The notes under the pieces: model-generated | What the model saw: the letters and a program-made list of their open reading frames with translations, nothing else | What the model was told of the DNA's origin: nothing | Database searches by the model: none | Made by a program: the position numbers and the translations under genes | Origin: an uncultured Arachnia sp. | Lineage (GTDB): Bacteria; Actinomycetota; Actinomycetes; Propionibacteriales; Propionibacteriaceae | Direction: 5' to 3' | Assembly: GCA_947493995.1 (NCBI GenBank) | Contig: CANLTJ010000003.1 | Span: 341,298-405,297, forward strand | Length of the DNA: 64,000 nt | In this document: positions 17,187-26,044 of the stretch, in pieces | Numbering within the stretch: position 1 is the stretch's first letter | Layout: every line of letters begins with the position of its first letter

Positions 17187-17980
17187 AGCAGTATCCACCC
17201 CTCGGAACCGTCCTGGTGATCATTCCCACCTACAACGAGGCGCAAAACATCGAGAGCATCACCGGCCGTCTGCGCAGGGCGGTGCCGGAGGCTCACATCC
17301 TCGTGGCCGACGACAATTCGCCCGACGGAACCGGTGACATCGCTGATCGTCTCACCGCCGCCGATGACCACATCCACGTCCTGCACCGCAAGGGCAAGGA
17401 GGGGTTGGGGGCTGCGTACTTGGCGGGATTCCACTGGGGCTTGGACAACGGATACGGCGTTCTCGTTGAGCACGATGCCGACGGGTCCCACCAGCCGGAA
17501 CAGCTGCCGCTGCTGCTCGACGCCCTCAAGGACGCCGACATGGTCAAGGGATCGCGGTGGGTCCCCGGCGGCAGCGTCGTCAACTGGCCCACGTCACGCG
17601 AAATCTTGTCCAAGGGCGGGAACCTGTGGACGCGGCTGTGGCTCGGTATCCCGCTGAAGGACGCCACCGGAGGGTTCAACGCCTTCCGGGCCGAGACGCT
17701 GCGCGGGCTGGGTCTGAACGACGTCGCCTCAGCTGGCTACTGCTTCCAGGTGGACCTGGCGTGGCGCGCACTGAAAACAGGGCACAAGGTTGTGGAGGTG
17801 CCCATCGAGTTCGTGGAGCGCGAGTTCGGCGATTCCAAGATGAGCCGCAACATCGTCGTGGAGGCAATGATCCGGACGGCCCTGTGGGGTATCGAGTTCC
17901 GTGCCGGTCAGGTCAGGAGCTGGGTCGAACGACTCGCCGGCAAACACAAGAAGAATGGAATCCGCGACGGCAATGCCTGA
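17183..17980 (+). CDS. ppm1: Polyprenol monophosphomannose synthase (GT2)
   Basis: A 265-residue family-2 glycosyltransferase that makes polyprenyl-phosphate mannose from GDP-mannose. The nucleotide-binding start is VLVIIPTYNEAQNIESI. The acidic DDNSPDGTGD and EHDADGSHQPEQL (DxD-type) motifs bind metal and sugar nucleotide, and KGSRWVPGG follows. The product feeds lipomannan and protein mannosylation, which fits the PimA/PatA genes further along the window. It is coupled to lnt by an ATGA overlap. Confidence 0.93.
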   Translation: MKQYPPLGTVLVIIPTYNEAQNIESITGRLRRAVPEAHILVADDNSPDGTGDIADRLTAADDHIHVLHRKGKEGLGAAYLAGFHWGLDNGYGVLVEHDADGSHQPEQLPLLLDALKDADMVKGSRWVPGGSVVNWPTSREILSKGGNLWTRLWLGIPLKDATGGFNAFRAETLRGLGLNDVASAGYCFQVDLAWRALKTGHKVVEVPIEFVEREFGDSKMSRNIVVEAMIRTALWGIEFRAGQVRSWVERLAGKHKKNGIRDGNA

Positions 17981-18512
17981 GAACCAACGGGGCCGGATCG
18001 GCAGTTCTCGCATGCCCGCGCTTGCTCTGGCCGGGCTCCTCGTCTTCATCCTGGCCGAGATTGCCCTGCTGGTATTCGTGTCCACCCAGGTGGGGTGGTG
18101 GACACTCGTCGCCCTCATGGTCTCCACCGTCCTAGGGGCATATCTGCTGCAGCGTGAGTGGCGCAAGGCATGGAAGCACTTGTCGGAGTCACTCAGCACC
18201 GGTCGGCTGCCCACCGGACGGACGGCGGATGCGGCGCTGGTCCTGCTGGGTGGATTCATGCTGATCATGCCGGGATTCATCACCGACGTGGTGGGGTTGT
18301 TGCTCCTCCTCCCGTTCTCCCGGCCCGGTGTCCGCTCCCTGCTCGGATGGTGGGTTGGCAGGGCAGTCTCGGGACACATGCAAACTCCCTCGAACCCGAA
18401 CTCACGAGAGACGGTGATCGAGGGAGAAGTTGTCGAAACGGACGATGATTCGTCGGTGGAGGGGCACATCATCCTGCCGGAACACCCGGAGGATGGGACG
18501 CGCGGTTCTTAG
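17955..18512 (+). CDS. FxsA-family cytoplasmic membrane protein
   Basis: A 185-residue membrane protein of the FxsA family (exclusion-suppressor type). It has four hydrophobic segments, the typical LLQREWRKAWK motif and LLIMPGFITDVVGLLLLLP, followed by an acidic cytoplasmic tail. Its molecular function is unknown. The ATG at 17955 lies inside ppm1; the ATG at 17973 is an alternative with an 8-nt overlap. It is likely the third gene of the lnt-ppm1 operon. Confidence 0.85.
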   Translation: MESATAMPENQRGRIGSSRMPALALAGLLVFILAEIALLVFVSTQVGWWTLVALMVSTVLGAYLLQREWRKAWKHLSESLSTGRLPTGRTADAALVLLGGFMLIMPGFITDVVGLLLLLPFSRPGVRSLLGWWVGRAVSGHMQTPSNPNSRETVIEGEVVETDDDSSVEGHIILPEHPEDGTRGS

Positions 18513-18521
18513 AGGGCGGGC

Positions 18522-18863
18522 TCAGTACAACTCGTCGGAGTCCCTCAACTTGTCCAGCTGCTCGGCAAGAATGTCCTCGAGCTCTGGAATGGAGCGTCGC
18601 TCCCGCAACATGTCCCAGTGGGTGCGCACGGGCTTGGTCTTCTTCTCCTCGCCCACCTCACCGTCCGAGCGCACGGCCATCGAGCCGCACTTCTTGCATT
18701 CCCACTCATAGGGCAGCTCCGCTTCCAGCGCGAAAGCCACCTCGAAGTGGTGTCCTTTGGGGCAGTCAAACGCCACACTCTGGCGTTCGGCGAACTCGAT
18801 GCCCTGTTCATCCTCAAAGCTCTTTGCGCCCAGTCCTACACCGCGCAATGCTCGATCTGCCAT
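18522..18863 (-). CDS. rbpA: RNA polymerase-binding protein RbpA
   Basis: A 113-residue actinobacterial transcription factor that binds the core enzyme and group-1/2 sigma factors and stabilises open complexes. Visible parts are the N-terminal tail (ADRALRGVGLGAKSFED), the core with zinc-binding-type cysteines (CPKG and CKKCG), and the C-terminal sigma-interaction helix RTHWDMLRERRSIPELEDIL. It converges on the fxsA gene with a 9-bp gap. It is an actinobacterial signature gene. Confidence 0.96.
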   Translation of the reverse strand: MADRALRGVGLGAKSFEDEQGIEFAERQSVAFDCPKGHHFEVAFALEAELPYEWECKKCGSMAVRSDGEVGEEKKTKPVRTHWDMLRERRSIPELEDILAEQLDKLRDSDELY

Positions 18864-18918
18864 CTGCCGTCCCTCCTTCGCTGTTGGTCCACTCCTTGTT
18901 CAACGAACCGCACAGGTC

Positions 18919-19722
18919 TCAGGTTCCATCCTGAGTAGACCACATACCCCGGGTGTGGAGAACCGCTTTCAGCAGATCCGGCCTGTCCGTGACGATCCCG
19001 TCCACCCCCAGATCGAGGAGTGATTGCATGGTGTCCCTGTCATCGATGGTCCAGACATGAATTTTTCGGCCGGCGGCGTGAACGGCAGCAACAGTCTTCG
19101 GTGTGACGGGGCGTACTGTGACGGGGCCCCTGCGATGGGTGATCGGCACCTGGAACACCACGTCAGCAGCTAGGGGATCACGACGACGCACCCGGCCGGA
19201 GGACATCAGCAGCACCTCCGATGGTGTGGCGGCTGTGGTCACTCTCGGCATCAGCCGTCGAAAACTGCGTATCCGGGATCCCGAGAAGGAACCCACGCAC
19301 ACCCGCGCTCCGGCGTTGTGACGCGAGATCGTGCGAGCAAGCAGAGGAACGGCTCCGGATGCCTTCAGATCGATGTTGAAGCGCGCATCCGGGAAAGCCT
19401 CCAGCAGCTCGTCGGGAGTGGGAACCAACTCGCGGCCCCCCACCAATATGCTGCGGACGTCCGCGAACGACATCTCGGCGATGAGTCCGGGAGTACCGGT
19501 CACTCGTCCGAGATCCTCATCATGGAACGCGACCAGTTCCCCATCCCCAGTTGCATGCACGTCGGTCTCGAGGTAACGGAATCCGAGCGCGACGGCATTT
19601 CCGAACGCAGCGAGCGTGTTCTCGATTCCCAGATTCTCGGCCAGGAAGGATCCGCCCCGGTGAGCCATGGGGATGAACCCGCTCCCCAGGAATCCTGCTG
19701 ACTGCGATGACATGGCAGCCAT
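18919..19722 (-). CDS. Glycerophosphodiester phosphodiesterase
   Basis: A 267-residue GDPD TIM-barrel. The catalytic signature starts with MAHRGGS and ENTLAAF, continues with LETDVHATGDGELVAFHD (metal ligands Glu, Asp, His), and the end reads VWTIDDRDTMQSLLDLGVDGIVTDRPDLL. It hydrolyses glycerophosphodiesters to glycerol 3-phosphate. No signal peptide is visible, so it is probably cytoplasmic. The ATG at 19722 has AAGG 4 nt upstream; the ATG at 19713 is possible. Confidence 0.93.
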   Translation of the reverse strand: MAAMSSQSAGFLGSGFIPMAHRGGSFLAENLGIENTLAAFGNAVALGFRYLETDVHATGDGELVAFHDEDLGRVTGTPGLIAEMSFADVRSILVGGRELVPTPDELLEAFPDARFNIDLKASGAVPLLARTISRHNAGARVCVGSFSGSRIRSFRRLMPRVTTAATPSEVLLMSSGRVRRRDPLAADVVFQVPITHRRGPVTVRPVTPKTVAAVHAAGRKIHVWTIDDRDTMQSLLDLGVDGIVTDRPDLLKAVLHTRGMWSTQDGT

Positions 19723-19823
19723 TATGCCTTGATTCCCCTCGGCCGACCCTGAAAGAGGACGGCCACCTTCTCGCGATGGACCGCCACCTCGTCTCACATC
19801 CCGGTAGGTGCGACAATCGAGCA

Positions 19824-20678
19824 ATGCACACCATCTTGTCCATCCAGTCAGCAGTCGCGTACGGGCATGCCGGCAATTCGGCCGCTGTCTTTCCCATGCA
19901 GCGTGCCGGTGTCAACGTGTGGCCCGTCTACACCGTGAACTTCTCCAACCACACGGGCTACGACACCTGGCACGGTCCCATGATCGCCGCCTCAGACGTG
20001 GCCGCAGTGGTCCACGGCGTGGACGAGCGTGGCGCGCTGGAGACCGTGGAGGCGGTGTTGTCCGGATACCAGGGCTCAGCTGAGGTGGGCCAGGTCATCC
20101 TCGAGACCGCCGCCCTCGTGAAACAACGCAACCCGAGCGCGCTGTTCTGCGCTGATCCCGTGATGGGAGACCTGGGCCGAGGCTTCTACGCACGCCCGGG
20201 AATACCCGAGTTCATGAAGGAGCACCTGGTGCCGGCCGCCGACCTCCTGACGCCCAACCTCTTCGAACTGCAGTACCTGACCGGACGGACGACCAAAACC
20301 CTCGGGGATGTGCTGGAGGCCGCAGAACAGTTACGGGAACGCGGCCCGCGGATAGTGCTCGTCACCTCGGTCGTGGCCGATGACCTGGTGCCGGATCCCA
20401 TGCGCATGCTGGCGGTTGGCGAGGACGAGGCGTGGGTGGTGGAGACGCCACTGCTGGAACGTGATTTCACCGGTTCGGGCGATCTCACCACCGCCATGTT
20501 TCTCACGCACTGGTTGAAGACGGAGAACCTGGCGGAAACTCTTTCCACCACTGCGTCCATCGTCTACTCGATCCTGGAACAGACCGCGACGTCGGGGGAC
20601 AAGGAGTTGCAGCTGGTGGCGGCTCAGGACCACGTTGTGGCGCCGAAGCACTCATTCAATGCCACCCGCCTGTCCTGA
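19824..20678 (+). CDS. pdxY: Pyridoxal kinase (PdxY family)
   Basis: A 284-residue ribokinase-fold kinase that phosphorylates pyridoxal. It starts with the family sequence SIQSAVAYGHAGNSAAVFPMQR. It has CADPVMGDLGRGFY and LTPNLFELQYLTG, and ends with the anion-hole GSGD in DFTGSGDLTTAMF, whose Asp is the catalytic base. It supports PLP supply for enzymes such as metY. It is divergent from the GDPD gene with a gap of about 100 bp. Confidence 0.93.
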   Translation: MHTILSIQSAVAYGHAGNSAAVFPMQRAGVNVWPVYTVNFSNHTGYDTWHGPMIAASDVAAVVHGVDERGALETVEAVLSGYQGSAEVGQVILETAALVKQRNPSALFCADPVMGDLGRGFYARPGIPEFMKEHLVPAADLLTPNLFELQYLTGRTTKTLGDVLEAAEQLRERGPRIVLVTSVVADDLVPDPMRMLAVGEDEAWVVETPLLERDFTGSGDLTTAMFLTHWLKTENLAETLSTTASIVYSILEQTATSGDKELQLVAAQDHVVAPKHSFNATRLS

Positions 20679-20689
20679 GGACCAGACGC

Positions 20690-22228
20690 TCAGCTCTCCG
20701 GCGGCTCTCCCCAGAAGATGTTGATGTCGGCCCCGAGCGCATTGAGCCGCTGAGGCAGATCCTCATAGCCGCGGTTGATGACGTAGACATCGTGCAAATT
20801 TGTCGTACCGCGGGCGGCCATGGCGGCGAGCATCAGGCACACCGAGGGACGTAGCGCGGGCGGGCACACCATGTCGCGTCCACGCCACCGCGTCGGACCG
20901 ATGATCAGCAGTCGGTGGGCATCCATCAACTGCACGTTCGCGCCGAGATCCGAGAGTTTCTTGAGGTGGATGGCACGGTTGTCGTAGACCCAGTCATAGA
21001 TCACCGACTGGCCTTCCGCCATCGCACAGATGACGGCGAAGAAGGGAAGGTTGTCGATGTTCAGCCCGGGGAACGGCATCGGATGGATCTTGTCCAGTGG
21101 CGCCACCAGGGTTGACGGCTTCACCGTCACATCAACCAGCCGTGTCTGGCCGTTGCGACTCCGGTACTCCTGCGTCATCTCCATCTGCTGGCCCATCTCC
21201 TCGAGGACCGCGAACTCCACCTCAAGGAACTCAATCGGGCAGCGTCGCACAGTGATCTCCGAGTTCGTGACGATGCCGGCCGTCAGGAGGCTCATCGCTT
21301 CGATGGGGTCTTCGGAGATCTGGTAATCGACGTCGACGTCGATGTCCTTGACGCCCTGGATCCGCAATGTGGTGGTGCCGATGCCCTCAATACCGACGCC
21401 GAGGCGCTGGAGGAAGAAGCAGAGGTCCTGGACCATGTAATTGCCGGAGGCGTTCTTCAGCACGGATACCCCGTCGGTGCGGGCGGCAGCCATGAGTGCG
21501 TTCTCGGTGACGGTGTCGCCGCGCTCGACGAGGGTGATGTGACGTTCCTGCCCGTCGTCGTGGGTGACCGTCGCGTGGTACTGACCGTCGGTCGCGTCCA
21601 CACCCAGTCCGAAGCGATGCAAAGCAGACATGTGCGGGTGCACGGTGCGAGCGCCCAGATCACAGCCGCCGGCGTAGGGGAGTTGGAACGAGCTGAAGTC
21701 GTGCATCAGGGGGCCGAGGAACATCAGGATGCTGCGCGTGCGGCGAGCGGCTCGCTGGTCAATCGTCTCCGGGGTCAGGACCTCGGGCCGACGGATCTCG
21801 AGGTCCTTGCCGTCGCCGATCCATTTCATCGTCACACCGATGGAGGCGAGGACCTCGGTGATGCGATCCACCTCCTCGATTCTCGCGATGCCGCGCAGCA
21901 CGGTGGTGCCCTTGTTGAGGAGGCTGGCGCACAACAGGGCCACGGCAGCGTTCTTCGAGGAGCGCACCTCGATGTCGCCGGACAGCGTGGTGGGGCCGGT
22001 GATCTGGAAGTTGACCTTGCCCTCGGTCGCGGTCTGGATCAGGGGCTGGTTCAGGGCCTCCGCGAGACGGTCGATCATGCTGAGGGAAAGGTTCTGCTGA
22101 CCATTCTCGATGCGGTGGACTGCGCTCTGCGCCGTGCCCACCTCATCGGCGAGTCTTTGCTGGGACCAACCCCTGACGATGCGGCCGTCGCGGATCATGG
22201 CGCCTATTGCCTGGCTGGTGGTACTCAT
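20690..22228 (-). CDS. murA: XRE HTH - MurA-like enolpyruvyltransferase fusion
   Basis: A 512-residue fusion. Residues 5-62 are an XRE/Cro-type helix-turn-helix (MIRDGRIVRGWSQQRLADEVGTAQSAVHRIENG). Residues about 70-510 are a UDP-GlcNAc 1-carboxyvinyltransferase domain starting FQITGPTTLSGDIEVRSSKN. The conserved catalytic-loop Cys is present in AGGCDLGAR, so phosphoenolpyruvate chemistry is plausible. MurA makes the first committed peptidoglycan precursor. The enzyme domain departs from housekeeping MurA in several loops, so a regulatory or paralogous role is possible. A dyad 13 nt before its start suggests autoregulation. Confidence 0.88.
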   Translation of the reverse strand: MSTTSQAIGAMIRDGRIVRGWSQQRLADEVGTAQSAVHRIENGQQNLSLSMIDRLAEALNQPLIQTATEGKVNFQITGPTTLSGDIEVRSSKNAAVALLCASLLNKGTTVLRGIARIEEVDRITEVLASIGVTMKWIGDGKDLEIRRPEVLTPETIDQRAARRTRSILMFLGPLMHDFSSFQLPYAGGCDLGARTVHPHMSALHRFGLGVDATDGQYHATVTHDDGQERHITLVERGDTVTENALMAAARTDGVSVLKNASGNYMVQDLCFFLQRLGVGIEGIGTTTLRIQGVKDIDVDVDYQISEDPIEAMSLLTAGIVTNSEITVRRCPIEFLEVEFAVLEEMGQQMEMTQEYRSRNGQTRLVDVTVKPSTLVAPLDKIHPMPFPGLNIDNLPFFAVICAMAEGQSVIYDWVYDNRAIHLKKLSDLGANVQLMDAHRLLIIGPTRWRGRDMVCPPALRPSVCLMLAAMAARGTTNLHDVYVINRGYEDLPQRLNALGADINIFWGEPPES

Positions 22229-22240
22229 CCGGCCGATGAT

Positions 22241-22285
22241 ATCTCATACCTGAGATGACGCATCCGGGATGCGCACTCCGAGTGC
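22241..22285. promoter_or_regulatory. Three adjacent dyads between the HTH-MurA gene and lpd
   Basis: ATCTCA-TACC-TGAGAT (22241-22256), CGCATCC-G-GGATGCG (22259-22273) and GCACT-CCG-AGTGC (22273-22285) fill half of the 90-bp divergent gap. The first lies directly before the HTH-MurA start and is the kind of site XRE regulators bind. The others may control lpd. Confidence 0.55.
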
Positions 22286-22318
22286 TGAGCTGCCCGCCAC
22301 CGGACTAAGGTATTGCCC

Positions 22319-23719
22319 ATGACCCACGATTTTGATGTATGTGTCCTCGGTGCCGGGCCCGGAGGTTACGTGGCGGCGATCCGCGCCGCACAACTCGGGC
22401 TGAAGGTCGCCATCGTCGAGAAGAAGTACTGGGGCGGCGTATGCCTCAACGTGGGGTGCATCCCCACCAAGTCCCTGTTGCGCAACGCCGAGCTTGCGCA
22501 GGTATTCCATGATGACGCCGACCTCTTCGGCATCAGCGGTGAGGTGTCTTTCGACTACGGCAAGGCCTACAAGCGCAGTCGAGCAGTGGCGGACCGCATG
22601 ATCAAGGGCGTCCACTACCTGATGAAGAAGAACAAGATCAAGGAAATCGACGGGTGGGGCACCTTCGTGGATGCCCACACCATCGAGGTGGAGGGCGATG
22701 ACGGCAAGAAGCAGAAGGTGACCTTCACGAACGCGATCATCTCTGCCGGTGCCACCACCAAGATGTTGCCGGGGACAAAGGTGTCCGAGAACGTCGTCAC
22801 CTACGAGGAGCAGATCCTGGAGGACTCGCTCCCTGACTCCATCATCATCGGTGGCTCGGGCGCCATCGGTACCGAGTTCGCCTTCGTCATGCGCAACTAC
22901 GGCGTTGATGTCACCATCGTCGAGTTCCTGGACCGGATGGTGCCCACCGAGGACAAGGAGATCTCCGCTGAGTTGGCGAAGATCTACAAGAAGATGGGTG
23001 TGAAGGTGATGACCTCCACGAAGGTGGAGGCGATCGAGGACACGGGATCCGGCGTCAAGGTCACCGTCAGTCCCGCCGATGGGGGCGAGTCCACAGAGCT
23101 GGAGGCTGATCGTTTCATGTCGGCCATCGGTTTCGCTCCGCGCCTGACCGGATACGGGCTGGAGACGCTCGGCGTGGAGACCACGGATCGCGGCGCCATC
23201 GCCATTGATGACTACATGCGCACCAACGTCGAGGGCGTCTACGCCATCGGGGACTGCACCGGCAAGTTGATGCTCGCCCACACCGCTGAGGCGCAGGGGA
23301 TCGTTGCGGCCGAGACCATCGGGGGCGCCGAGACCCAGCCGATCAACTACGACATGATTCCTCGCGCCACCTACTGCCAGCCACAGATCGCGTCGTTCGG
23401 TTACACGGAGGAGCAGGCCAAGGAGAAGGGATTCGAGGTCAAGGTCTCCAAGTTCCCCTTCGCCGCCAACGGCAAGGCATGGGGACTGGGTGAAGGCGTC
23501 GGCTTCGTCAAAATCGTCGCGGACTCGCGCTACAACGAAATCCTCGGAGCCCACATGATCGGGCCTGACGTGACGGAATTGCTGCCCGAACTCACGCTGG
23601 CCCAGGCTTACGACCTGACCACTGACGAGGTGGGGCGCAACATCCACGCCCATCCGACGCTGACGGAAGCCATCAAGGAGGCTGCCGAGGGCATCGGTGG
23701 ACACATGATCAACTACTGA
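22319..23719 (+). CDS. lpd: Dihydrolipoyl dehydrogenase (E3)
   Basis: A 466-residue FAD/NAD disulfide oxidoreductase. It has the FAD motif [20 protein letters not shown], the redox-active disulfide in [10 protein letters not shown], the NAD motif [13 protein letters not shown], and the C-terminal His-Glu pair in HAHPTLTE. It reoxidises lipoamide in pyruvate and oxoglutarate dehydrogenase complexes. AAGG lies 8 nt before the ATG at 22319; TTG at 22313 is an unlikely alternative. No E1/E2 genes are adjacent. Confidence 0.95.
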   Translation: MTHDFDVCVLGAGPGGYVAAIRAAQLGLKVAIVEKKYWGGVCLNVGCIPTKSLLRNAELAQVFHDDADLFGISGEVSFDYGKAYKRSRAVADRMIKGVHYLMKKNKIKEIDGWGTFVDAHTIEVEGDDGKKQKVTFTNAIISAGATTKMLPGTKVSENVVTYEEQILEDSLPDSIIIGGSGAIGTEFAFVMRNYGVDVTIVEFLDRMVPTEDKEISAELAKIYKKMGVKVMTSTKVEAIEDTGSGVKVTVSPADGGESTELEADRFMSAIGFAPRLTGYGLETLGVETTDRGAIAIDDYMRTNVEGVYAIGDCTGKLMLAHTAEAQGIVAAETIGGAETQPINYDMIPRATYCQPQIASFGYTEEQAKEKGFEVKVSKFPFAANGKAWGLGEGVGFVKIVADSRYNEILGAHMIGPDVTELLPELTLAQAYDLTTDEVGRNIHAHPTLTEAIKEAAEGIGGHMINY

Positions 23720-23852
23720 ACCTTGTCCAGGGTCTGATTGCAGACGTCCGCCATATATCGACTCTCGTCCTACGGCTACTCGCCCCTCCTGCAAGGGTGC
23801 GCGGTGATGGGGCGGGCGTCGGTGCATAGCGGGTAGTGCCATAGTGGCTTCC

Positions 23853-24887
23853 ATGAACGATGTCCCAGAAGCCGCACAGAGCGACGTAGCCGCGCCCGTC
23901 GTTGAGACGTCTGTCGGTGGGCTCTACCCCGGGCTTCTGTTGTGCCTCGGTGGGGGAGCGGTCGCAGTTCTTCTGCATCAGTTCGTCCCTACGGTCAGCG
24001 CGCTGCTCATAGCCATCGTTCTGGGTGCCGTCCTGGGCAACATCTGGAGGGTGCCCCCGACCATGGCGCCGGGCGTGGCTGTCGCCGGCAAACGCATTCT
24101 GCGCGTCGGGATCATTTTGCTCGGACTCCAGTTGGTGCTGGGTGATCTGCTCGAGTTGGGGCTCGGGATGGTGGCTGTGGCCGCCGTCGTGGTGACGGGG
24201 GGAATGGTTGGCACGGTTCTGGTGGGTCGCGCCATGGGCGTCCCACCTGCGCAGCGGCTTCTGATCGCGTGTGGTTTCTCCATCTGCGGAGCCGCCGCCG
24301 TCGCTGCTTGTGACGGCGTTGTGGACGCGGACGATGAGGATGTCGCCACTGGCATTGCTCTGGTGGTGCTGTTCGGAACCATCATGATTCCAGTGGTTCC
24401 GGTCCTGGTCACAGTGTTGACTCTTGACCCGGAAACCGGCGGACTGTGGGCGGGTGCCAGTGTTCATGAGGTGGCGCAGGTGGTGGCGGCCGCCGGCATC
24501 ATCGGTGGCGGAGCTCTCAAGGGTGCCGTCATCGTCAAGCTGACGCGTGTCCTGATGCTCGCCCCGGTGATCGCTGTGTTGGGAATCATGCAGCGCCGGA
24601 GCAGCAGCCGTGACGCCTCTGTCAAAGCGCCGCCGCTCGTGCCCCTCTTCGTCCTCGGATTCCTGGCAATGGTGGCTCTCGCGTCGCTGGAAATACTGCC
24701 CGCGTCCGTGCTCGATGTCGCCCAGGTCATCCAGACGGCTTGCTTGGCCATCGCCATGTTTGCTCTCGGGCTGGGTGTCCGCTTCTCGAGTCTTCTCACG
24801 GTGGGTCCCAAACCTTTTGTGCTCGGGCTCATCTCCACCGTTCTCATTGCGGCTATTGCGCTGGGTGGCGTGTTGCTGGTCGCGTGA
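23853..24887 (+). CDS. YeiH-family putative sulfate exporter (UPF0324)
   Basis: A 344-residue inner-membrane protein with about ten hydrophobic segments. Family signatures are LGAVLGNIW, GIILLGLQLVLGD, CGFSICGAAAVAA and ASVHEVAQVVAA. The family is annotated as putative sulfate exporters; the substrate is not proven. The ATG at 23853 is preferred; GTG at 23844 is possible. It stands alone, followed by a strong hairpin. Confidence 0.88.
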   Translation: MNDVPEAAQSDVAAPVVETSVGGLYPGLLLCLGGGAVAVLLHQFVPTVSALLIAIVLGAVLGNIWRVPPTMAPGVAVAGKRILRVGIILLGLQLVLGDLLELGLGMVAVAAVVVTGGMVGTVLVGRAMGVPPAQRLLIACGFSICGAAAVAACDGVVDADDEDVATGIALVVLFGTIMIPVVPVLVTVLTLDPETGGLWAGASVHEVAQVVAAAGIIGGGALKGAVIVKLTRVLMLAPVIAVLGIMQRRSSSRDASVKAPPLVPLFVLGFLAMVALASLEILPASVLDVAQVIQTACLAIAMFALGLGVRFSSLLTVGPKPFVLGLISTVLIAAIALGGVLLVA

Positions 24888-24903
24888 GAGTCCAGGCACA
24901 AAA

Positions 24904-24942
24904 GATCGGTGCCGGTGGGAAATTGTCCCACCGGCACCGATC
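24904..24942 (+). terminator. Strong hairpin terminator, possibly bidirectional
   Basis: A perfect 17-bp stem (GATCGGTGCCGGTGGGA and its complement) encloses the loop AATTG. It lies 16 nt after the yeiH-type stop and 18 nt before the convergent small gene, so it can serve both. No T run follows on the rightward side. Confidence 0.8.
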
Positions 24943-24960
24943 ATCCGTTGTGCTGCTCCG

Positions 24961-25107
24961 CTAGAAAACCCGTCGACGCGTGCCGCCGATCGGAACGAGG
25001 TTCAGGATCAGACCGACGACGATCAGAACAGCGCCGATCCAGACCAGCACGCTCAAACTGTCCACGATCAGACCAACGATGAGGAGGATGACTCCAAGGG
25101 TGATCAT
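24961..25107 (-). CDS. Small two-helix membrane protein (DUF6131-like)
   Basis: A 48-residue protein, too short for most gene finders. It starts MITLGVILLIVGLIVDSLSV, has a second hydrophobic helix (VWIGAVLIVVGLILNLV) and ends with a basic tail (TRRRVF). This two-helix pattern with a GxxL/VG repeat is the one seen in actinobacterial DUF6131 proteins; the function is unknown. GGAGAAA lies 5 nt before the ATG. Confidence 0.75.
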   Translation of the reverse strand: MITLGVILLIVGLIVDSLSVLVWIGAVLIVVGLILNLVPIGGTRRRVF

Positions 25108-25451
25108 GCTTTTCTCCATTTCTGTTCGTCCCCGGAAACGAACCGTGTGACTCCAACAATGTGAGGATAGCGACTGGCGGGGTCAGTATCTCCCTAACCG
25201 GAGTTTCCCACGAAAATCCGCTCTGCGGGTGATTTCTGCGGCGCCACGCCGAGGCCACGTGATTCTTCCGAATCCGAAAAGTTCGTCCGTGCTTCCACGA
25301 CCTGCTGAACAGGGGCAACTGGAGAGAACGCTGGCGCGGCTCGGCTCACTCACCCGGCGTGGACGGGGGAGAGGGTGGCAGCGACGCGCCAACAGCCTGG
25401 GGACGGGTTCCACCGAATCGGCCTACGGTGGCCGTTGAGCAGGCATGATGT

Positions 25452-25469
25452 CCCTTGTGAGAACAAGGG
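25452..25469 (+). promoter_or_regulatory. Hairpin overlapping the ribosome-binding site of the DUF2231 gene
   Basis: CCCTTGT-GAGA-ACAAGGG forms a 7-bp stem with a GNRA-type GAGA tetraloop. Its 3' arm is part of the Shine-Dalgarno AAGGGGG (25465-25471) for the start at 25478, so the hairpin could limit translation. The rest of the 370-bp gap (25108-25477) shows no gene. Confidence 0.45.
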
Positions 25470-25477
25470 GGCAAAGC

Positions 25478-26041
25478 ATGCACAGGTTCGAGAGTGTCAA
25501 CAGGATTGTGAAGCGGATATCCGAGCAGCCGATCGTCGCGAAGTTCGCCGATGTCATGGAACCGGGCGCAGACGAGATGGAAAAGCATCCCGCCGTCCAC
25601 GATGTCTTGACCGGAAAATCCCTGACCGGACACCCCCTCCATCCATCCTTGGTTCACCTTCCCATCGGCGTCACAGTGGCCGCTGCGGCCCTCGAACTCG
25701 CGGGAAGTGTGCGCCACCGGTCGGCGGTCACACTGCTCACCGGCATTTCCGCCACCGCCGCCATACCCACGGCGGTCACCGGCATGGCTGAATGGACACG
25801 CCGTCGCCAAAGCATGCGCCAACGCCGGGTAGGAGCACTGCATGCCCTCGCCGCGGAGGCAGGTACGACGCTGGCGTTGTTGTCCTGGGTGCTGAAAGTG
25901 CGGAACGCGGACGCGGCCGCAAGGTGGATGCTCTTCGGTGCCGTCGCCGCCTACGGGACCGCAGGGTTCCTGGGAGGAGACCTGGTCTACGGTCGTGACG
26001 CCGCCGCCGATGGTGCGGATCTGGCCGAAGAATCGGACTGA
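25478..26041 (+). CDS. DUF2231 membrane protein
   Basis: A 187-residue protein. A soluble N-terminal part is followed by the DUF2231 signature GHPLHPSLVHLPIG and four hydrophobic segments. Conserved His residues in that signature suggest metal or haem contact, but no function is established. The ATG at 25478 has an AAGGGGG ribosome-binding site. The next gene begins 3 bp after its stop, so it is probably co-transcribed with the LigD-type gene. Confidence 0.82.
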   Translation: MHRFESVNRIVKRISEQPIVAKFADVMEPGADEMEKHPAVHDVLTGKSLTGHPLHPSLVHLPIGVTVAAAALELAGSVRHRSAVTLLTGISATAAIPTAVTGMAEWTRRRQSMRQRRVGALHALAAEAGTTLALLSWVLKVRNADAAARWMLFGAVAAYGTAGFLGGDLVYGRDAAADGADLAEESD

Positions 26042-26044
26042 TGA

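Noticed and set aside
15546..17198. A 550-codon frame on the minus strand
   Set aside because: It is antisense to lnt, whose catalytic residues and membrane helices are clear in the other strand.
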